Source: Sedimenticola_A sp040506895 (GTDB lineage: Bacteria; Pseudomonadota; Gammaproteobacteria; Chromatiales; Chromatiaceae). Taken from it: a stretch of DNA of 64,000 nt. Under the pieces are notes generated by a model that worked only from the letters and a program-made list of their open reading frames with translations, did no database searches and was not told the DNA's origin. A program made the position numbers and the translations under genes. Of this stretch, positions 1 through 11,089 are shown piece after piece; within the stretch, counting starts at the first letter, position 1; every line of letters begins with the position of its first letter. The DNA is taken from positions 3,831,792 through 3,895,791 of the forward strand of contig JBEVVY010000001.1 in NCBI GenBank assembly GCA_040506895.1, given 5' to 3'.

Positions 1-3000
1 CAGACCGGTACCCCCAGCACCTATGGCACGTTCAGCGTGACCACTGGGGGTGTGTGGAGTTACACACTGGATAATGCGGTGGCTCAGAGCCTCGCTGGCG
101 GTCAGATCGTCACCGAGACCTTCACCGTGGTTGCGACCACCGCAGACGGTGAGAGCGCCAACCAGACGGTTACCGTAACCATCACCGGTACGGAAGACGC
201 CCCGGTTATCACCGGCACTGCAAGCGGTGCCGTTGTTGAAGACACTACCCTGACAACCGGTGGCACCTTGTCGGTGACTGATGCGGATGCCGCTGATACA
301 CCGACATTTACCGCCCAGCCCGCTACCCCCAGCACCTACGGCACGTTCAGCGTGACCACTGGCGGTGTCTGGAGCTATGCCCTGGATAATGCGGCGGCTC
401 AGAGCCTCGCTGGCGGCCAGAGTGTCACTGAGACCTTCACCGTGGTTGCGACCACCGCAGACGGCGAGAGCGCCAACCAGACGGTTACCGTAACGATCAC
501 CGGTACCGAGGATGCACCGGTTATCACTGGTACGTCATCAGGCGCCGTTGTTGAAGACACCACTCTGAGCACCGGCGGCACCCTCACTGTCACCGATGCG
601 GATGCAGCGGATACCCCGACTTTTACCGCCCAGGCCGGCACCGGCAGCACTTACGGCACGTTCAGTGTGGCCACTGGTGGTGTGTGGAGTTACGCCCTGG
701 ATAATGCAGCAGCACAGAGCCTGGCCGGTGGCCAGTCCGTTACTGAGACCTTCACTGTTGTAGCCACTACGGCCGATGGTGAGAGCACCTCGCAGGTCGT
801 TACCGTAACCATTACCGGTACGGAAGACGCCCCGGTCATCACTGGCACCGCTTCCGGTGCAGTGGTGGAAGACACCACTCTGAGCACCGGCGGCACCCTC
901 ACTGTCACCGATGCGGATGCAGCGGATACCCCGACTTTTACCGCCCAGACCGGCACCGGCAGCACCTACGGCACGTTCAGCGTGACCACTGGCGGTGTCT
1001 GGAGTTACACCCTGGATAATGCGGCGGCCCAATCACTCGCGGGTGGCCAGAGCGTTGATGAAACCTTTACTGTGGTTGCGACCACGGCTGATGGTGAGAG
1101 CGCCAACCAGACGGTTACCGTAACGATCACCGGTACGGAAGACGCCCCGGTTATCACCGGTACCGCTTCCGGTGCGGTGGTGGAAGACACTACCCTGACC
1201 ACTGGCGGCACCTTGTCGGTGACTGATGCCGATGCCGCCGATACACCGACCTTCACCGCGCAGACTGGTACGCCTAGCACCTACGGCACGTTCAGCGTGA
1301 CCACCGGTGGTGTCTGGAGCTATGCCCTGGATAATGCGGCGGCCCAATCACTGGCCGGCGGTCAGTCTGTGACCGAGACTTTTACTGTGGTTGCAACCAC
1401 TGCTGATGGCGAGAGCGCCAATCAGACCGTCACTGTGACCATCACCGGTACGGAAGATGCGCCTGTTATCACCGGTACCGCCAGCGGTGCCGTGGTGGAA
1501 GACACCACCCTGACGACCGGTGGCACCCTCAGCGTCACCGATGCGGATGCCGCTGACACCCCGACCTTTACCGCACAGACCGGTACGCCCAGCACCTACG
1601 GCACGTTCAGCGTGACCACTGGCGGTGTCTGGAGCTACAACCTCGACAACGCGGCGGCCCAGAGCCTGGCCGGCGGTCAGTCCGTGACCGAGACCTTTAC
1701 TGTAGTTGCGACCACCGCAGACGGTGAGAGCACCTCCCAGGTCGTTACCGTCACCATCACCGGTACGGAAGATGCGCCTGTTATTACCGGTACGTCCTCA
1801 GGCACTGTTGTTGAAGACACCACCCTGACTACTGGCGGCACACTCAGCGTTACAGACGCGGATGCCACCGATACACCGACCTTCACCGCGCAGACCGGTA
1901 CGTCCAGCACCTACGGTACGTTCAGTGTGACCACTGGTGGTGTGTGGAGTTATGCACTGGACAATGCCGCGGCACAGAGCTTGGCCGGCGGTCAGACTGT
2001 GACCGAGACCTTCACTGTGGTTGCGACCACCGCAGACGGCGAGAGCGCCAACCAAACGGTTACCGTAACGATCACCGGTACCGAGGATACACCGGTCATC
2101 ACCGGCACCGCTTCCGGTGCAGTGGTGGAAGATACCACTCTTACCACTGGTGGTACCTTGTCGGTGACTGATGCCGATGCCGCCGATACACCGACCTTCA
2201 CCGCGCAGACTGGCACCCCCAGTACCTACGGCAGCTTCGATGTGACCACAGGTGGTGTGTGGACCTACACCCTGGATAACGTTGCAGCACAGAGTCTCGC
2301 CGGCGGCCAGTCTGTGACCGAGACCTTCACCGTGGTTGCAACCACTGCTGATGGCGAGAGCGCCAATCAGACCGTCACTGTGACCATCACCGGTACGGAA
2401 GATGCGCCGGTCATTACCGGTACCGCTTCTGGTGCGGTGGTGGAGGACACCACCCTGACTACTGGCGGCACCTTGTCGGTGACTGATGCCGATGCAGCGG
2501 ATAGTCCCACCTTTACCGCGCAGACTGGCACCCCCAGTACCTATGGCAGCTTCGATGTGACCACAGGTGGTGTGTGGACCTACACCCTGGATAACGTTGC
2601 AGCACAGAGTCTCGCCGGCGGCCAGTCTGTCACCGAGACTTTTAGCGTTGTAGCCACTACAGCAGACGGCGAGAGCGCCAACCAGACCATTACCGTCACC
2701 ATCACCGGTACAGAAGATGCGCCTGTCATTACTGGCACCGCTTCCGGTGCAGTGGTGGAAGATACCACCCTGACGACTGGTGGTACCTTGTCGGTGACTG
2801 ATGCGGATGCCGCTGATACACCGACTTTTACCGCCCAGACCAGCACCGGCAGCACCTACGGTACGTTCAGCGTGACCACCGGCGGTGTCTGGAGTTACGC
2901 CCTGGATAATGCCGCGGCACAGAGCCTGGCCGGCGGTCAGACTGTGACCGAGACCTTCACTGTGGTTGCAATCACTGCTGATGGCGAGAGCACCAATCAG

Positions 3001-5250
3001 ACCGTCACTGTGACCATCACCGGTACGGAAGATGCGCCTGTTATCACCGGTACCGCCAGCGGTGCCGTGGTGGAAGACACCACCCTGACGACCGGTGGCA
3101 CCCTCAGCGTCACCGATGCGGATGCCGCTGACAGCCCGACCTTTACCGCACAGACCGATACGCCCAGCACCTACGGCACGTTCAGCGTGACCACTGGCGG
3201 TGTCTGGAGCTACAACCTCGACAACGCGGCGGCCCAATCGCTGGCCGGCGGTCAGACTGTCACCGAGACCTTCACCGTTGCGGCCACCACGGCTGATGGT
3301 GAGAGCGCCTCACAGGTCGTTACCGTAACCATTACCGGCACCGAGGATGCACCGGTTATCACCGGTACCGCTTCTGGTGCGGTAGTCGAGGACACCACCC
3401 TGACGACCGGTGGCACCCTCAGCGTCACCGATGCGGATGCCGCTGACACCCCGACCTTTACCGCACAGACCGGCACCCCCAGCACCTACGGCACGTTCAG
3501 CGTGACCACCGGTGGTGTCTGGAGCTATGCCCTGGATAATGCGGCGGCCCAATCACTGGCAGGCGGGCAGTCCGTCACCGAGACCTTCACCGTTGTAGCC
3601 ACTACCGCAGACGGCGAGAGCGCCTCACAGGTCGTTACCGTAACCATCACCGGTACCGAGGATGCGCCTGTTATCACCGGCACCGCTTCCGGTGCGGTGG
3701 TGGAAGATACCACCCTGACCACTGGTGGTACCTTGTCGGTGACTGATGCCGATGCGGCAGACACCCCGACCTTCACTGCACAGACCGGTACGCCCAGCAC
3801 CTATGGCAGCTTCGATGTCACCACAGGTGGTGTGTGGACCTACACCCTGGATAATGTTGCGGCCCAGAGCCTGGCCGATGGCCAGTCTGTGACCGAGACT
3901 TTTACCGTGGTTGCGACCACGGCCGATGGCGAGAGCGCCTCGCAGGTTGTTACCGTAACCATTACGGGTACCGAGGACGCACCGGTTATCACCGGCACTG
4001 CTTCCGGTGCGGTGGTGGAAGACACCACGCTGACGACCGGCGGCACCCTCAGCGTCACCGATGCGGATGCCGCTGACACCCCGACCTTTACCGCACAGAC
4101 CGGTACGCCCAGCACCTACGGCACGTTCAGCGTGACCACTGGCGGTGTCTGGAGCTATGCGCTGGATAATGCCGCGGCCCAATCACAGGCCGGCGGTCAG
4201 TCTGTGACCGAGACTTTTACTGTGGTTGCAACCACTGCTGATGGCGAGAGCGCCTCACAGGTCGTTACCGTAACGATCACTGGTACGGAAGACGCTCCGG
4301 TTATTACCGGTACGTCCTCAGGCACTGTTGTTGAAGACACCACCCTGACAACCGGCGGCACCCTCAGCGTTACCGATGCGGATGCGGCTGACACACCCAC
4401 GTTCACCGCCCAGACTGGTACCCCCAGCACCTACGGCAGCTTCGATGTCACTACCGGCGGTGTGTGGACCTACACCCTGGATAACGCTGCGGCCCAATCA
4501 TTGGCTGGTGGCGAGTCTGTCACCGAGACCTTCACTGTTGTAGCCACGACCGCTGATGGTGAGAGCACCAACCAGATCGTTACTGTGACCATCACCGGTA
4601 CAGAGGATGCCCCGGTCATTACCGGTACGTCCTCAGGCACTGTCGTTGAAGACACCACCCTGACCACTGGCGGCACCCTCAGCGTCACCGACGCGGATGC
4701 AGCCGACACCCCGACCTTCACCGCGCAGACTGGTACGCCCAGCACCTACGGCACGTTCAGCGTGACCACTGGTGGTGTCTGGAGCTACAACCTCGACAAT
4801 GCGGCGGCTCAGAGCCTGGCCGGTGGCCAGAGTGTCACTGAGACCTTTACGGTTGTGGCAACCACTGCTGATGGCGAGAGCACCAATCAGACCGTCACTG
4901 TGACCATCACCGGTACCGAAGATGCGCCGGTCATTACCGGTACGTCCTCAGGCACTGTTGTTGAAGACACTACCCTGACAACCGGTGGTACCCTGGTAGC
5001 AACCGACGCGGATGCAGCCGACACACCGACCTTTACTGCTCAGGCTGGAACACCTGGCACCTACGGCACCTTCAGCGTGACCACAGGTGGTGTCTGGAGC
5101 TACAACCTCGATAACGCGGCTGCACAATCATTGGCTGGTGGTCAGTCTGTGACCGAGACCTTTACCGTGGCGGCTACTACTGCTGACGGTGAGAGCGCCT
5201 CACAGGTCGTTACCGTAACCATTACAGGTACGGAAGATGCCCCGGTAATC
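1..5250 (+). repeat. Seventeen tandem 315-bp VCBS coding repeats
   Basis: The unit is exactly 315 bp (105 codons). The codons for GTEDAPV recur near 187, 502, 817, 1132 and onward in steps of 315 to 5227. Units differ by small interchangeable blocks, such as TFSVTTGG versus SFDVTTGG or ANQTV versus ASQVV, shuffled between copies. The first unit is incomplete at the window edge. Near-identity at DNA level suggests recent duplication and gene conversion. Short reads could misassemble the copy number. Confidence 0.96.
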
Positions 5251-8200
5251 GATCTCGATGTCGACGACAGCAGCGGTGCGACCGGTTCCGACTACCAGAC
5301 GTCCTTCACCGAAGGGGGTAGTGCGGTTGCCCTGGCGGATGTGGATATCGATATATCCGATGTCGACAGTGTGCAGATGAACAGCGCAACCATCACCCTG
5401 ACCAATGCCCAGGCCGGCGATCAGTTGGATGTGAGTGCGGTTATCGGTGTAGGCGCGTCCGTTGATACCTCGGTACCCGGAGTGATTACTGTGACATTGA
5501 CCGGTCCCGCTGATCCCTCGGTGCTCGAGAGCGCTATCAAGGCTGTTACTTTTGAGAATACCTCAAGCAATCCTGCAACTGTCGACCGCACAATAAGTGT
5601 CGAGGTTACGGATTCTGCCGGTGCGAGCTCTTCTGCCACGACTACCGTAACGGTTTCCCAACTGCCGACCCTGTCCGTCTCGGATGTGTCGGTTGCCGAG
5701 CCGTTGCTGGTTCTGGACGGATCTGCCTTGGTTTCAGGTGAGATTCTCAGTACTGGAAGCGATACCACGGTTGATCACTGGACGTTCACTCATCATGGCG
5801 GTGCATTGACAATCGATGCCCATGAGACCAGTGGTGCCATTGATCCACAGATCCGTCTGTATGAGCTGAATCCCGATGGCAGTCTAGGAACAATGCTTGC
5901 CAACAATAAGGATGGAGGTCCTGGTGACGATGCCAGAATTACCGGGACTTATTCATCCGGTGACTATGTCGTTGTCATAGGTGACGAGAACCTGGGTGAT
6001 AGTGAAGCAAGAAGCACTTCGCTCTATGCCAATAATGCCAACGACGGCGGCGAATACACCCTGACTTTTACCGGCCTGGTCTCCATCAGCGGTAACGGCG
6101 ATACTGCCGGATATCCTGCAAACGGTGGAACAGTTATCGATTCCGGTCTCAGTGGTACGGGTACTGTCGATATGACATACACCATCACCCTCGACCAGGC
6201 ACCTACTGTTTCCTCCGGGCCTGTAACGGTCAACTACGAGGTGATCGACGGCACCGCGAATGCAGGTACTGACTACACGCCCCCTGGCACCAACCCAGGT
6301 GTCCTGACCTTTGCCGTGGGTGAGACCTCCAAGACTGTAACTGTCACGGTCAATGCCGATGCCGTTATCGAGTCCAACGAAACGGTTCTGCTCAACCTGA
6401 CTAGTCTCAGTGCCAATGCGAACTACGATGGCAGTGCACACACTATTGCCGGTGGTATCCAGGGTATAGGCACAATACTCAGTGCCGACAATCCACCGGA
6501 GATCATCAACAACAGCCTCACCATCAATGAGGGCGATACAGTCGTTCTTGGCTCCAGCGATCTGAGCGCGACCGATGTCGACAGCAATGATGCCGACCTG
6601 CTGTTCATGGTGACCAATGTCCAGTACGGCGAATTCCAGCTGGTGGCCACCGGTCAGCCGGTGATCAGTTTTACCCAGCAACAGATCATCGATGGCGAGA
6701 TCCAGTTTGTCCACGATGGCAGTGAAAACGCACCGAGCTACGATGTCACCGTTTCCGACGGACAGCTCATCGATACCGGTTCACCCAGTATCTCGTTTAC
6801 TGCTGACGTCAATGATGCACCTGTGGCCAATGACGACACCTACAACGTGTTCGAGAACGCGGCGGTAGGCACTCACCTGGGTACCGTGGATGCCTCTGAT
6901 CCCGATGTGCCCGCGCAGACCCTCAGCTACTCCATTGTCGGAGGCGACCCTTCCGGGCTCTTCTCTATCGATGCCTACGGTAATATCACCCTTGCGGGTG
7001 CCCTCGATTACGACACCCAGACAGTACACAACCTGACGATCCAGGTGTCCGACGGCTCGCTTACCGATACCGCTGTCATTACGGTCAATGTCGTGGATCA
7101 GGATGCGCCGATCGCAGAGGACAGCGACGTGAGCATATCCGAGGATAGCCAGGCGGTGTTCAGCTCGTCCGACTTTGAATTCACCGACCAGGACGGCGAT
7201 GCCATGGCGTCGATCACCATCACTGGATTGGAGAGCGTCGGCAGCCTGCGCCTCTGGAATGGCAGCAGCTATGTCAACGTCGTGGTGGGTGACGAGATAA
7301 CCAAGGCCCAGCTCGATAATGGCGACCTGGTCTTCGATCCGGTGCCGGACGAAAACGGGCTGCCCTATGACAGCTTCACCTTTTCCGTGAAAGACGACAC
7401 CGGCAACCAGGGGACAACCTCTGCGACCATGTCGGTCAATGTCACTCCAGTCAACGATGGACCGGTATCGCCTGTGACTGACACCGATCTCACCATCAAC
7501 CTGGTGGGCGAGAGTGCTCTGGTCGGTACCCCCGTCGGTTTGACAGGCTTCGCCACAGATCCGGATCCCGAGGACACCGTCAGCTACCAGATGGTTAGCA
7601 ACCCCAACGGCTACTTCGCCATTGATGCCACTACCGGCCAGGTAACGGTTGCCAGTCCGCTCGCTATCGGTTCCTACGATGTCGTTATCCGTGCGACCAG
7701 CTCTGACGGCACCACCAGCGAAGAGACCTTCACCATCCAGGTTGTGGATGCCGCAGATGACTTTGCAACGGTGCATGAGAGTGCACTCATCGACGGTAGC
7801 GGTCGTACCGAAACCGCCTTCGATGACACCGACGAAGCGGGTCAGAATGTATCTGAAGGCCAGGGTACGGTGATCGCCACCGGCAACCTGTTGGCCAATG
7901 ACCCCGGTGCCACTTCCGTTCTCAGCATCGATGGCAATACACCGGTCTCCGGTGTGATCACGGTCACCCATACCTATGGCCAGCTGGTTGTGGATGCAGC
8001 TACCGGCAACTACACCTACACCCTGACCGGTGCCGCCGACAACTCGGCGGCTGCGGATGACCAGAGCGTGCTGGACAGCTTCAGCTACACCACCAATATC
8101 GGCACGGCAGACCTCAATGTCACGATTGTGGATGATGTGGTCCAGTCCAACGACGTGGTGACCAATGTACCCGAAGCCGATGTGGCGCCTTACCAACTTG

Positions 8201-10938
8201 TCTTCACGCTGGACGTCTCCGGCAGTATGACCGGTTCCCAGTGGGGTGGTGTGGTCTATCTCGACGATGGCACCACGACCACGCGACTGGAGATGGCAAA
8301 AGACGCCCTGAAGGCCCTTGCGACCGAGTATTTCACCCAGTCGGACAGCGTCAAACTGTTCCTGTCGATCTTCTCCACCGATGCCACGCTCCTCAATGGC
8401 GGCAATCCTTATACCGATCTGCAGAGTGCATTGACGGCAATCGACGGTATGGGTGGCAGTGGCGGCACCAGTTACGAAGATGGCCTGACCAGCATGATCG
8501 ATATGCTCGACAGCAACAGTAACGGTGTGCTCGACGACACCACCTCGAAGACCATCACCTACTTTATCTCCGACGGTGAGCCGACCTCGGACAATACCAC
8601 CAACCCCGTAGGTGCTTCCGGCTGGGACACCTTCCTGGCCAGCAACAACATCGATTCTTACGCTGTTGGTATTGGCGCGGGTATCTCTGATTACAGTCAT
8701 TTGAATGCCATTCACAATGTGGACTCTGATGCATCCGGTGCGATCGATGACGCGTTGAGCGTTACCGATGTCAACAGCCTCGAGTCAGCACTGCTGAGTA
8801 CGGTGCCGAGTTCCTACGGCGGTAGTGTCGTGGTCAACGATGGTGTCAGCCATGTTCAGTTCGGTGCCGACGGCGGCTATATCCGTTCGATCACCGTCGA
8901 GCTGGATACCGATGCCGATAACACGCCGGATACCCAGGTCACCTTCACCTATGATCCGGTTGCAGATGAGATCACCAACGATGGCGGGTTCGCCGCTGTC
9001 AGCGGTGAGATCCTGACGCTTGACGATCCCGGCTACGGTTTTGTCTACGGATCGATGATCTTCAGCTTTGAAAACGGCAGCTACAGCTACTTTGCCGGTG
9101 CATCCGTTGGGGAAGGTGACAGCTTCGGTTTCGATTTCGTGGCTGCGGACAGTGATGGTGATTTTGCTGATCCTTCCCATCTCACGATCAATATCATCGA
9201 TGGCAAACCGGTTGCCAACAACGATGTCGATACCCTGTTCTCCAACGGTACATTCCTGGAAGGCAACGTGATCTCCGGAATCGGTACCGATGGCGGTGTC
9301 GCACTGGGTGAAACACTTACCTCCATTGCTCCCCAGGGATCAGGTGTGGATGTCGCCGTGGACAACGCCCAGATAACGGCCGTCAGCTACCGGGGTACCA
9401 TGATCGACCTCACGGCTGACTCTTCAGCCAGTGGGACCGGTGATGATGGCACCTCGTTTACCTACACGGTAAGTGGTGGTGTGCTGACACTCTCCAACAC
9501 GAGTGACGGCAGCGAGCTGACTTTCAATTCATCCGGCTACTATCGTTACGAGCCTGCAGTCAACCCGACTTCACCGACAGGTGCCGTGATCACGGAAGTG
9601 TTCACCGATGGCGGTGCCGGCCAGGGCGTGTTGCTGAGCAGTGACGATGGCACGGTGACCTACCAGGCCACCTATGGTGCCGGCATCGACGATGGGGTAG
9701 AGGACTGGACTGATGCCCGGGATGTCGATTACGGCGAAACCATGGTTATCGAATTCAGCAGTGCCAGTTATGCCAACGGTGTGGCGAACGTCAGCCTGGA
9801 GTTCTACGGCCTGACCGGTACCTATGAATCGTTCGATATCTCTGTTTACAGCACCAGCGGATCACTGATCGGCAAGTACACGGTAGGTGACGTGGCAACG
9901 ACCCACACCGAAAATCTGCCTTCCGAGTACAGTAATATCGCCCGGATCGAAATCCAGGGCGGCAGCGCCACCGAAGCGAGTATACGCCAGGTGAGCTTCC
10001 GGGCGGTTCAGGTGGACACCACCATCGCCCAGGAGCCTGAAGTGGTCGGCTACACACTGACCGATTCCGACGGGCAGTCAGATACTGCAACCCTCACGCT
10101 GGGTACTATCCACAATATCTTTGCCGGCACGTCGGCGGACGACACCCTGTCAGGCACGGTCAGCAATGACCAGATCACCGGCGAAGGGGGCGACGACACG
10201 CTTTCCGGTGGCCTGGGTGGCGATATCCTGGAAGGCGGTGCAGGCGATGACAGCCTGTCCGGCGGAGAGGGCGGCGACAGGTTGCTCGGTGGCGAAGGTG
10301 TCGACAGCCTGTTCGGCGATGCAGGCGATGATGTCCTGTTCGGCGGCCTGGGCGACGATACCCTCGAAGGCGGTGCAGGCGACGATGAACTGAGTGGCGG
10401 TGAAGGTGCCGATACCCTGCGTGGTGGTGCCGATGACGATACCCTAAAGGGTGAAGACGGTGACGATACCCTCGAGGGTGGTACCGGCGCGGATCTGCTC
10501 TACGGTGGTGATGGCAACGATATCCTCACCGGTGGTGACGGCAATGATCTCATACTCGGTAATGTCGGTGACGACACCCTTACCGGCGGTGCCGGTAGCG
10601 ATACCTTCATCTGGAAGATGAACGAGCAGGGCACCCCTGTGGATCCGGCAGTCGATGTGGTGACAGACTTCTCTACCGGTGTCGGCGGAGATGTGCTCGA
10701 CCTGTCTGATCTTCTGATCGACGAGCAGAACCATCCATTAACCGACTACCTGCACTTTGAATATGATGCGGACAACAATCAGACCATCGTGCAGATAGAC
10801 CAGGATGGCGGCATGTTCTTCCGTCCGAGCCAGGAGGTGGTGCTGGAGGGTGTTGATCTCACCGGTTCAGGCAGTCTCACGGACCAGCAGATCATCGATA
10901 CCCTGCTTGCCGATGGCAACCTGATTATCGATGTATAA
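1..10938 (+). CDS. Giant VCBS-repeat / VWA / RTX adhesin, 5'-truncated by window
   Basis: The frame is open from base 1, so the N-terminus lies outside the window and at least 3645 residues are encoded here. Order of parts: seventeen 105-residue VCBS-type repeats (bases 1-5250); Ig/cadherin-like domains; a DVUA0089/PPC-like jelly-roll (about 5690-6080); a Calx-beta domain (about 6090-6480); further cadherin-like modules; a von Willebrand A domain (about 8190-8800) with MIDAS motif DVSGS; a T1SS-143-like stretch; RTX nonapeptides of the GGxGxDxL type (about 10120-10610); and a C-terminal domain typical of type I secretion substrates. The family is exported by ABC/HlyD/TolC machines and mediates surface or host attachment. 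A second RTX gene and a TolC homologue follow, so a secretion locus is likely; the ABC and membrane-fusion genes are not in view. Repeat copy number in a draft assembly is uncertain. Confidence 0.93.
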   Translation, partial: QTGTPSTYGTFSVTTGGVWSYTLDNAVAQSLAGGQIVTETFTVVATTADGESANQTVTVTITGTEDAPVITGTASGAVVEDTTLTTGGTLSVTDADAADTPTFTAQPATPSTYGTFSVTTGGVWSYALDNAAAQSLAGGQSVTETFTVVATTADGESANQTVTVTITGTEDAPVITGTSSGAVVEDTTLSTGGTLTVTDADAADTPTFTAQAGTGSTYGTFSVATGGVWSYALDNAAAQSLAGGQSVTETFTVVATTADGESTSQVVTVTITGTEDAPVITGTASGAVVEDTTLSTGGTLTVTDADAADTPTFTAQTGTGSTYGTFSVTTGGVWSYTLDNAAAQSLAGGQSVDETFTVVATTADGESANQTVTVTITGTEDAPVITGTASGAVVEDTTLTTGGTLSVTDADAADTPTFTAQTGTPSTYGTFSVTTGGVWSYALDNAAAQSLAGGQSVTETFTVVATTADGESANQTVTVTITGTEDAPVITGTASGAVVEDTTLTTGGTLSVTDADAADTPTFTAQTGTPSTYGTFSVTTGGVWSYNLDNAAAQSLAGGQSVTETFTVVATTADGESTSQVVTVTITGTEDAPVITGTSSGTVVEDTTLTTGGTLSVTDADATDTPTFTAQTGTSSTYGTFSVTTGGVWSYALDNAAAQSLAGGQTVTETFTVVATTADGESANQTVTVTITGTEDTPVITGTASGAVVEDTTLTTGGTLSVTDADAADTPTFTAQTGTPSTYGSFDVTTGGVWTYTLDNVAAQSLAGGQSVTETFTVVATTADGESANQTVTVTITGTEDAPVITGTASGAVVEDTTLTTGGTLSVTDADAADSPTFTAQTGTPSTYGSFDVTTGGVWTYTLDNVAAQSLAGGQSVTETFSVVATTADGESANQTITVTITGTEDAPVITGTASGAVVEDTTLTTGGTLSVTDADAADTPTFTAQTSTGSTYGTFSVTTGGVWSYALDNAAAQSLAGGQTVTETFTVVAITADGESTNQTVTVTITGTEDAPVITGTASGAVVEDTTLTTGGTLSVTDADAADSPTFTAQTDTPSTYGTFSVTTGGVWSYNLDNAAAQSLAGGQTVTETFTVAATTADGESASQVVTVTITGTEDAPVITGTASGAVVEDTTLTTGGTLSVTDADAADTPTFTAQTGTPSTYGTFSVTTGGVWSYALDNAAAQSLAGGQSVTETFTVVATTADGESASQVVTVTITGTEDAPVITGTASGAVVEDTTLTTGGTLSVTDADAADTPTFTAQTGTPSTYGSFDVTTGGVWTYTLDNVAAQSLADGQSVTETFTVVATTADGESASQVVTVTITGTEDAPVITGTASGAVVEDTTLTTGGTLSVTDADAADTPTFTAQTGTPSTYGTFSVTTGGVWSYALDNAAAQSQAGGQSVTETFTVVATTADGESASQVVTVTITGTEDAPVITGTSSGTVVEDTTLTTGGTLSVTDADAADTPTFTAQTGTPSTYGSFDVTTGGVWTYTLDNAAAQSLAGGESVTETFTVVATTADGESTNQIVTVTITGTEDAPVITGTSSGTVVEDTTLTTGGTLSVTDADAADTPTFTAQTGTPSTYGTFSVTTGGVWSYNLDNAAAQSLAGGQSVTETFTVVATTADGESTNQTVTVTITGTEDAPVITGTSSGTVVEDTTLTTGGTLVATDADAADTPTFTAQAGTPGTYGTFSVTTGGVWSYNLDNAAAQSLAGGQSVTETFTVAATTADGESASQVVTVTITGTEDAPVIDLDVDDSSGATGSDYQTSFTEGGSAVALADVDIDISDVDSVQMNSATITLTNAQAGDQLDVSAVIGVGASVDTSVPGVITVTLTGPADPSVLESAIKAVTFENTSSNPATVDRTISVEVTDSAGASSSATTTVTVSQLPTLSVSDVSVAEPLLVLDGSALVSGEILSTGSDTTVDHWTFTHHGGALTIDAHETSGAIDPQIRLYELNPDGSLGTMLANNKDGGPGDDARITGTYSSGDYVVVIGDENLGDSEARSTSLYANNANDGGEYTLTFTGLVSISGNGDTAGYPANGGTVIDSGLSGTGTVDMTYTITLDQAPTVSSGPVTVNYEVIDGTANAGTDYTPPGTNPGVLTFAVGETSKTVTVTVNADAVIESNETVLLNLTSLSANANYDGSAHTIAGGIQGIGTILSADNPPEIINNSLTINEGDTVVLGSSDLSATDVDSNDADLLFMVTNVQYGEFQLVATGQPVISFTQQQIIDGEIQFVHDGSENAPSYDVTVSDGQLIDTGSPSISFTADVNDAPVANDDTYNVFENAAVGTHLGTVDASDPDVPAQTLSYSIVGGDPSGLFSIDAYGNITLAGALDYDTQTVHNLTIQVSDGSLTDTAVITVNVVDQDAPIAEDSDVSISEDSQAVFSSSDFEFTDQDGDAMASITITGLESVGSLRLWNGSSYVNVVVGDEITKAQLDNGDLVFDPVPDENGLPYDSFTFSVKDDTGNQGTTSATMSVNVTPVNDGPVSPVTDTDLTINLVGESALVGTPVGLTGFATDPDPEDTVSYQMVSNPNGYFAIDATTGQVTVASPLAIGSYDVVIRATSSDGTTSEETFTIQVVDAADDFATVHESALIDGSGRTETAFDDTDEAGQNVSEGQGTVIATGNLLANDPGATSVLSIDGNTPVSGVITVTHTYGQLVVDAATGNYTYTLTGAADNSAAADDQSVLDSFSYTTNIGTADLNVTIVDDVVQSNDVVTNVPEADVAPYQLVFTLDVSGSMTGSQWGGVVYLDDGTTTTRLEMAKDALKALATEYFTQSDSVKLFLSIFSTDATLLNGGNPYTDLQSALTAIDGMGGSGGTSYEDGLTSMIDMLDSNSNGVLDDTTSKTITYFISDGEPTSDNTTNPVGASGWDTFLASNNIDSYAVGIGAGISDYSHLNAIHNVDSDASGAIDDALSVTDVNSLESALLSTVPSSYGGSVVVNDGVSHVQFGADGGYIRSITVELDTDADNTPDTQVTFTYDPVADEITNDGGFAAVSGEILTLDDPGYGFVYGSMIFSFENGSYSYFAGASVGEGDSFGFDFVAADSDGDFADPSHLTINIIDGKPVANNDVDTLFSNGTFLEGNVISGIGTDGGVALGETLTSIAPQGSGVDVAVDNAQITAVSYRGTMIDLTADSSASGTGDDGTSFTYTVSGGVLTLSNTSDGSELTFNSSGYYRYEPAVNPTSPTGAVITEVFTDGGAGQGVLLSSDDGTVTYQATYGAGIDDGVEDWTDARDVDYGETMVIEFSSASYANGVANVSLEFYGLTGTYESFDISVYSTSGSLIGKYTVGDVATTHTENLPSEYSNIARIEIQGGSATEASIRQVSFRAVQVDTTIAQEPEVVGYTLTDSDGQSDTATLTLGTIHNIFAGTSADDTLSGTVSNDQITGEGGDDTLSGGLGGDILEGGAGDDSLSGGEGGDRLLGGEGVDSLFGDAGDDVLFGGLGDDTLEGGAGDDELSGGEGADTLRGGADDDTLKGEDGDDTLEGGTGADLLYGGDGNDILTGGDGNDLILGNVGDDTLTGGAGSDTFIWKMNEQGTPVDPAVDVVTDFSTGVGGDVLDLSDLLIDEQNHPLTDYLHFEYDADNNQTIVQIDQDGGMFFRPSQEVVLEGVDLTGSGSLTDQQIIDTLLADGNLIIDV

Positions 10939-11089
10939 GGCATTATGGGTCGTGGCTGGCCGACATGATGGCTGGCTGCGACAATGTAATGGAGAGGTCT
11001 AGTACCAAAGTCCAATTATAATTTGGCCGTCAATGTTCCATTCTTTTACCTGAGAGAAAAGATTTCGGAACAGCAACTGTACGACGACC

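Noticed and set aside
1798..3237. 479-codon minus-strand frame, and many shorter ones, across the VCBS repeats
   Set aside because: Periodic by-product of the 315-bp coding repeats; no ribosome site and no family resemblance.
6781..8715. 644-codon minus-strand frame
   Set aside because: Antisense to the giant adhesin, whose domains are clear; composition is that of a shadow frame.
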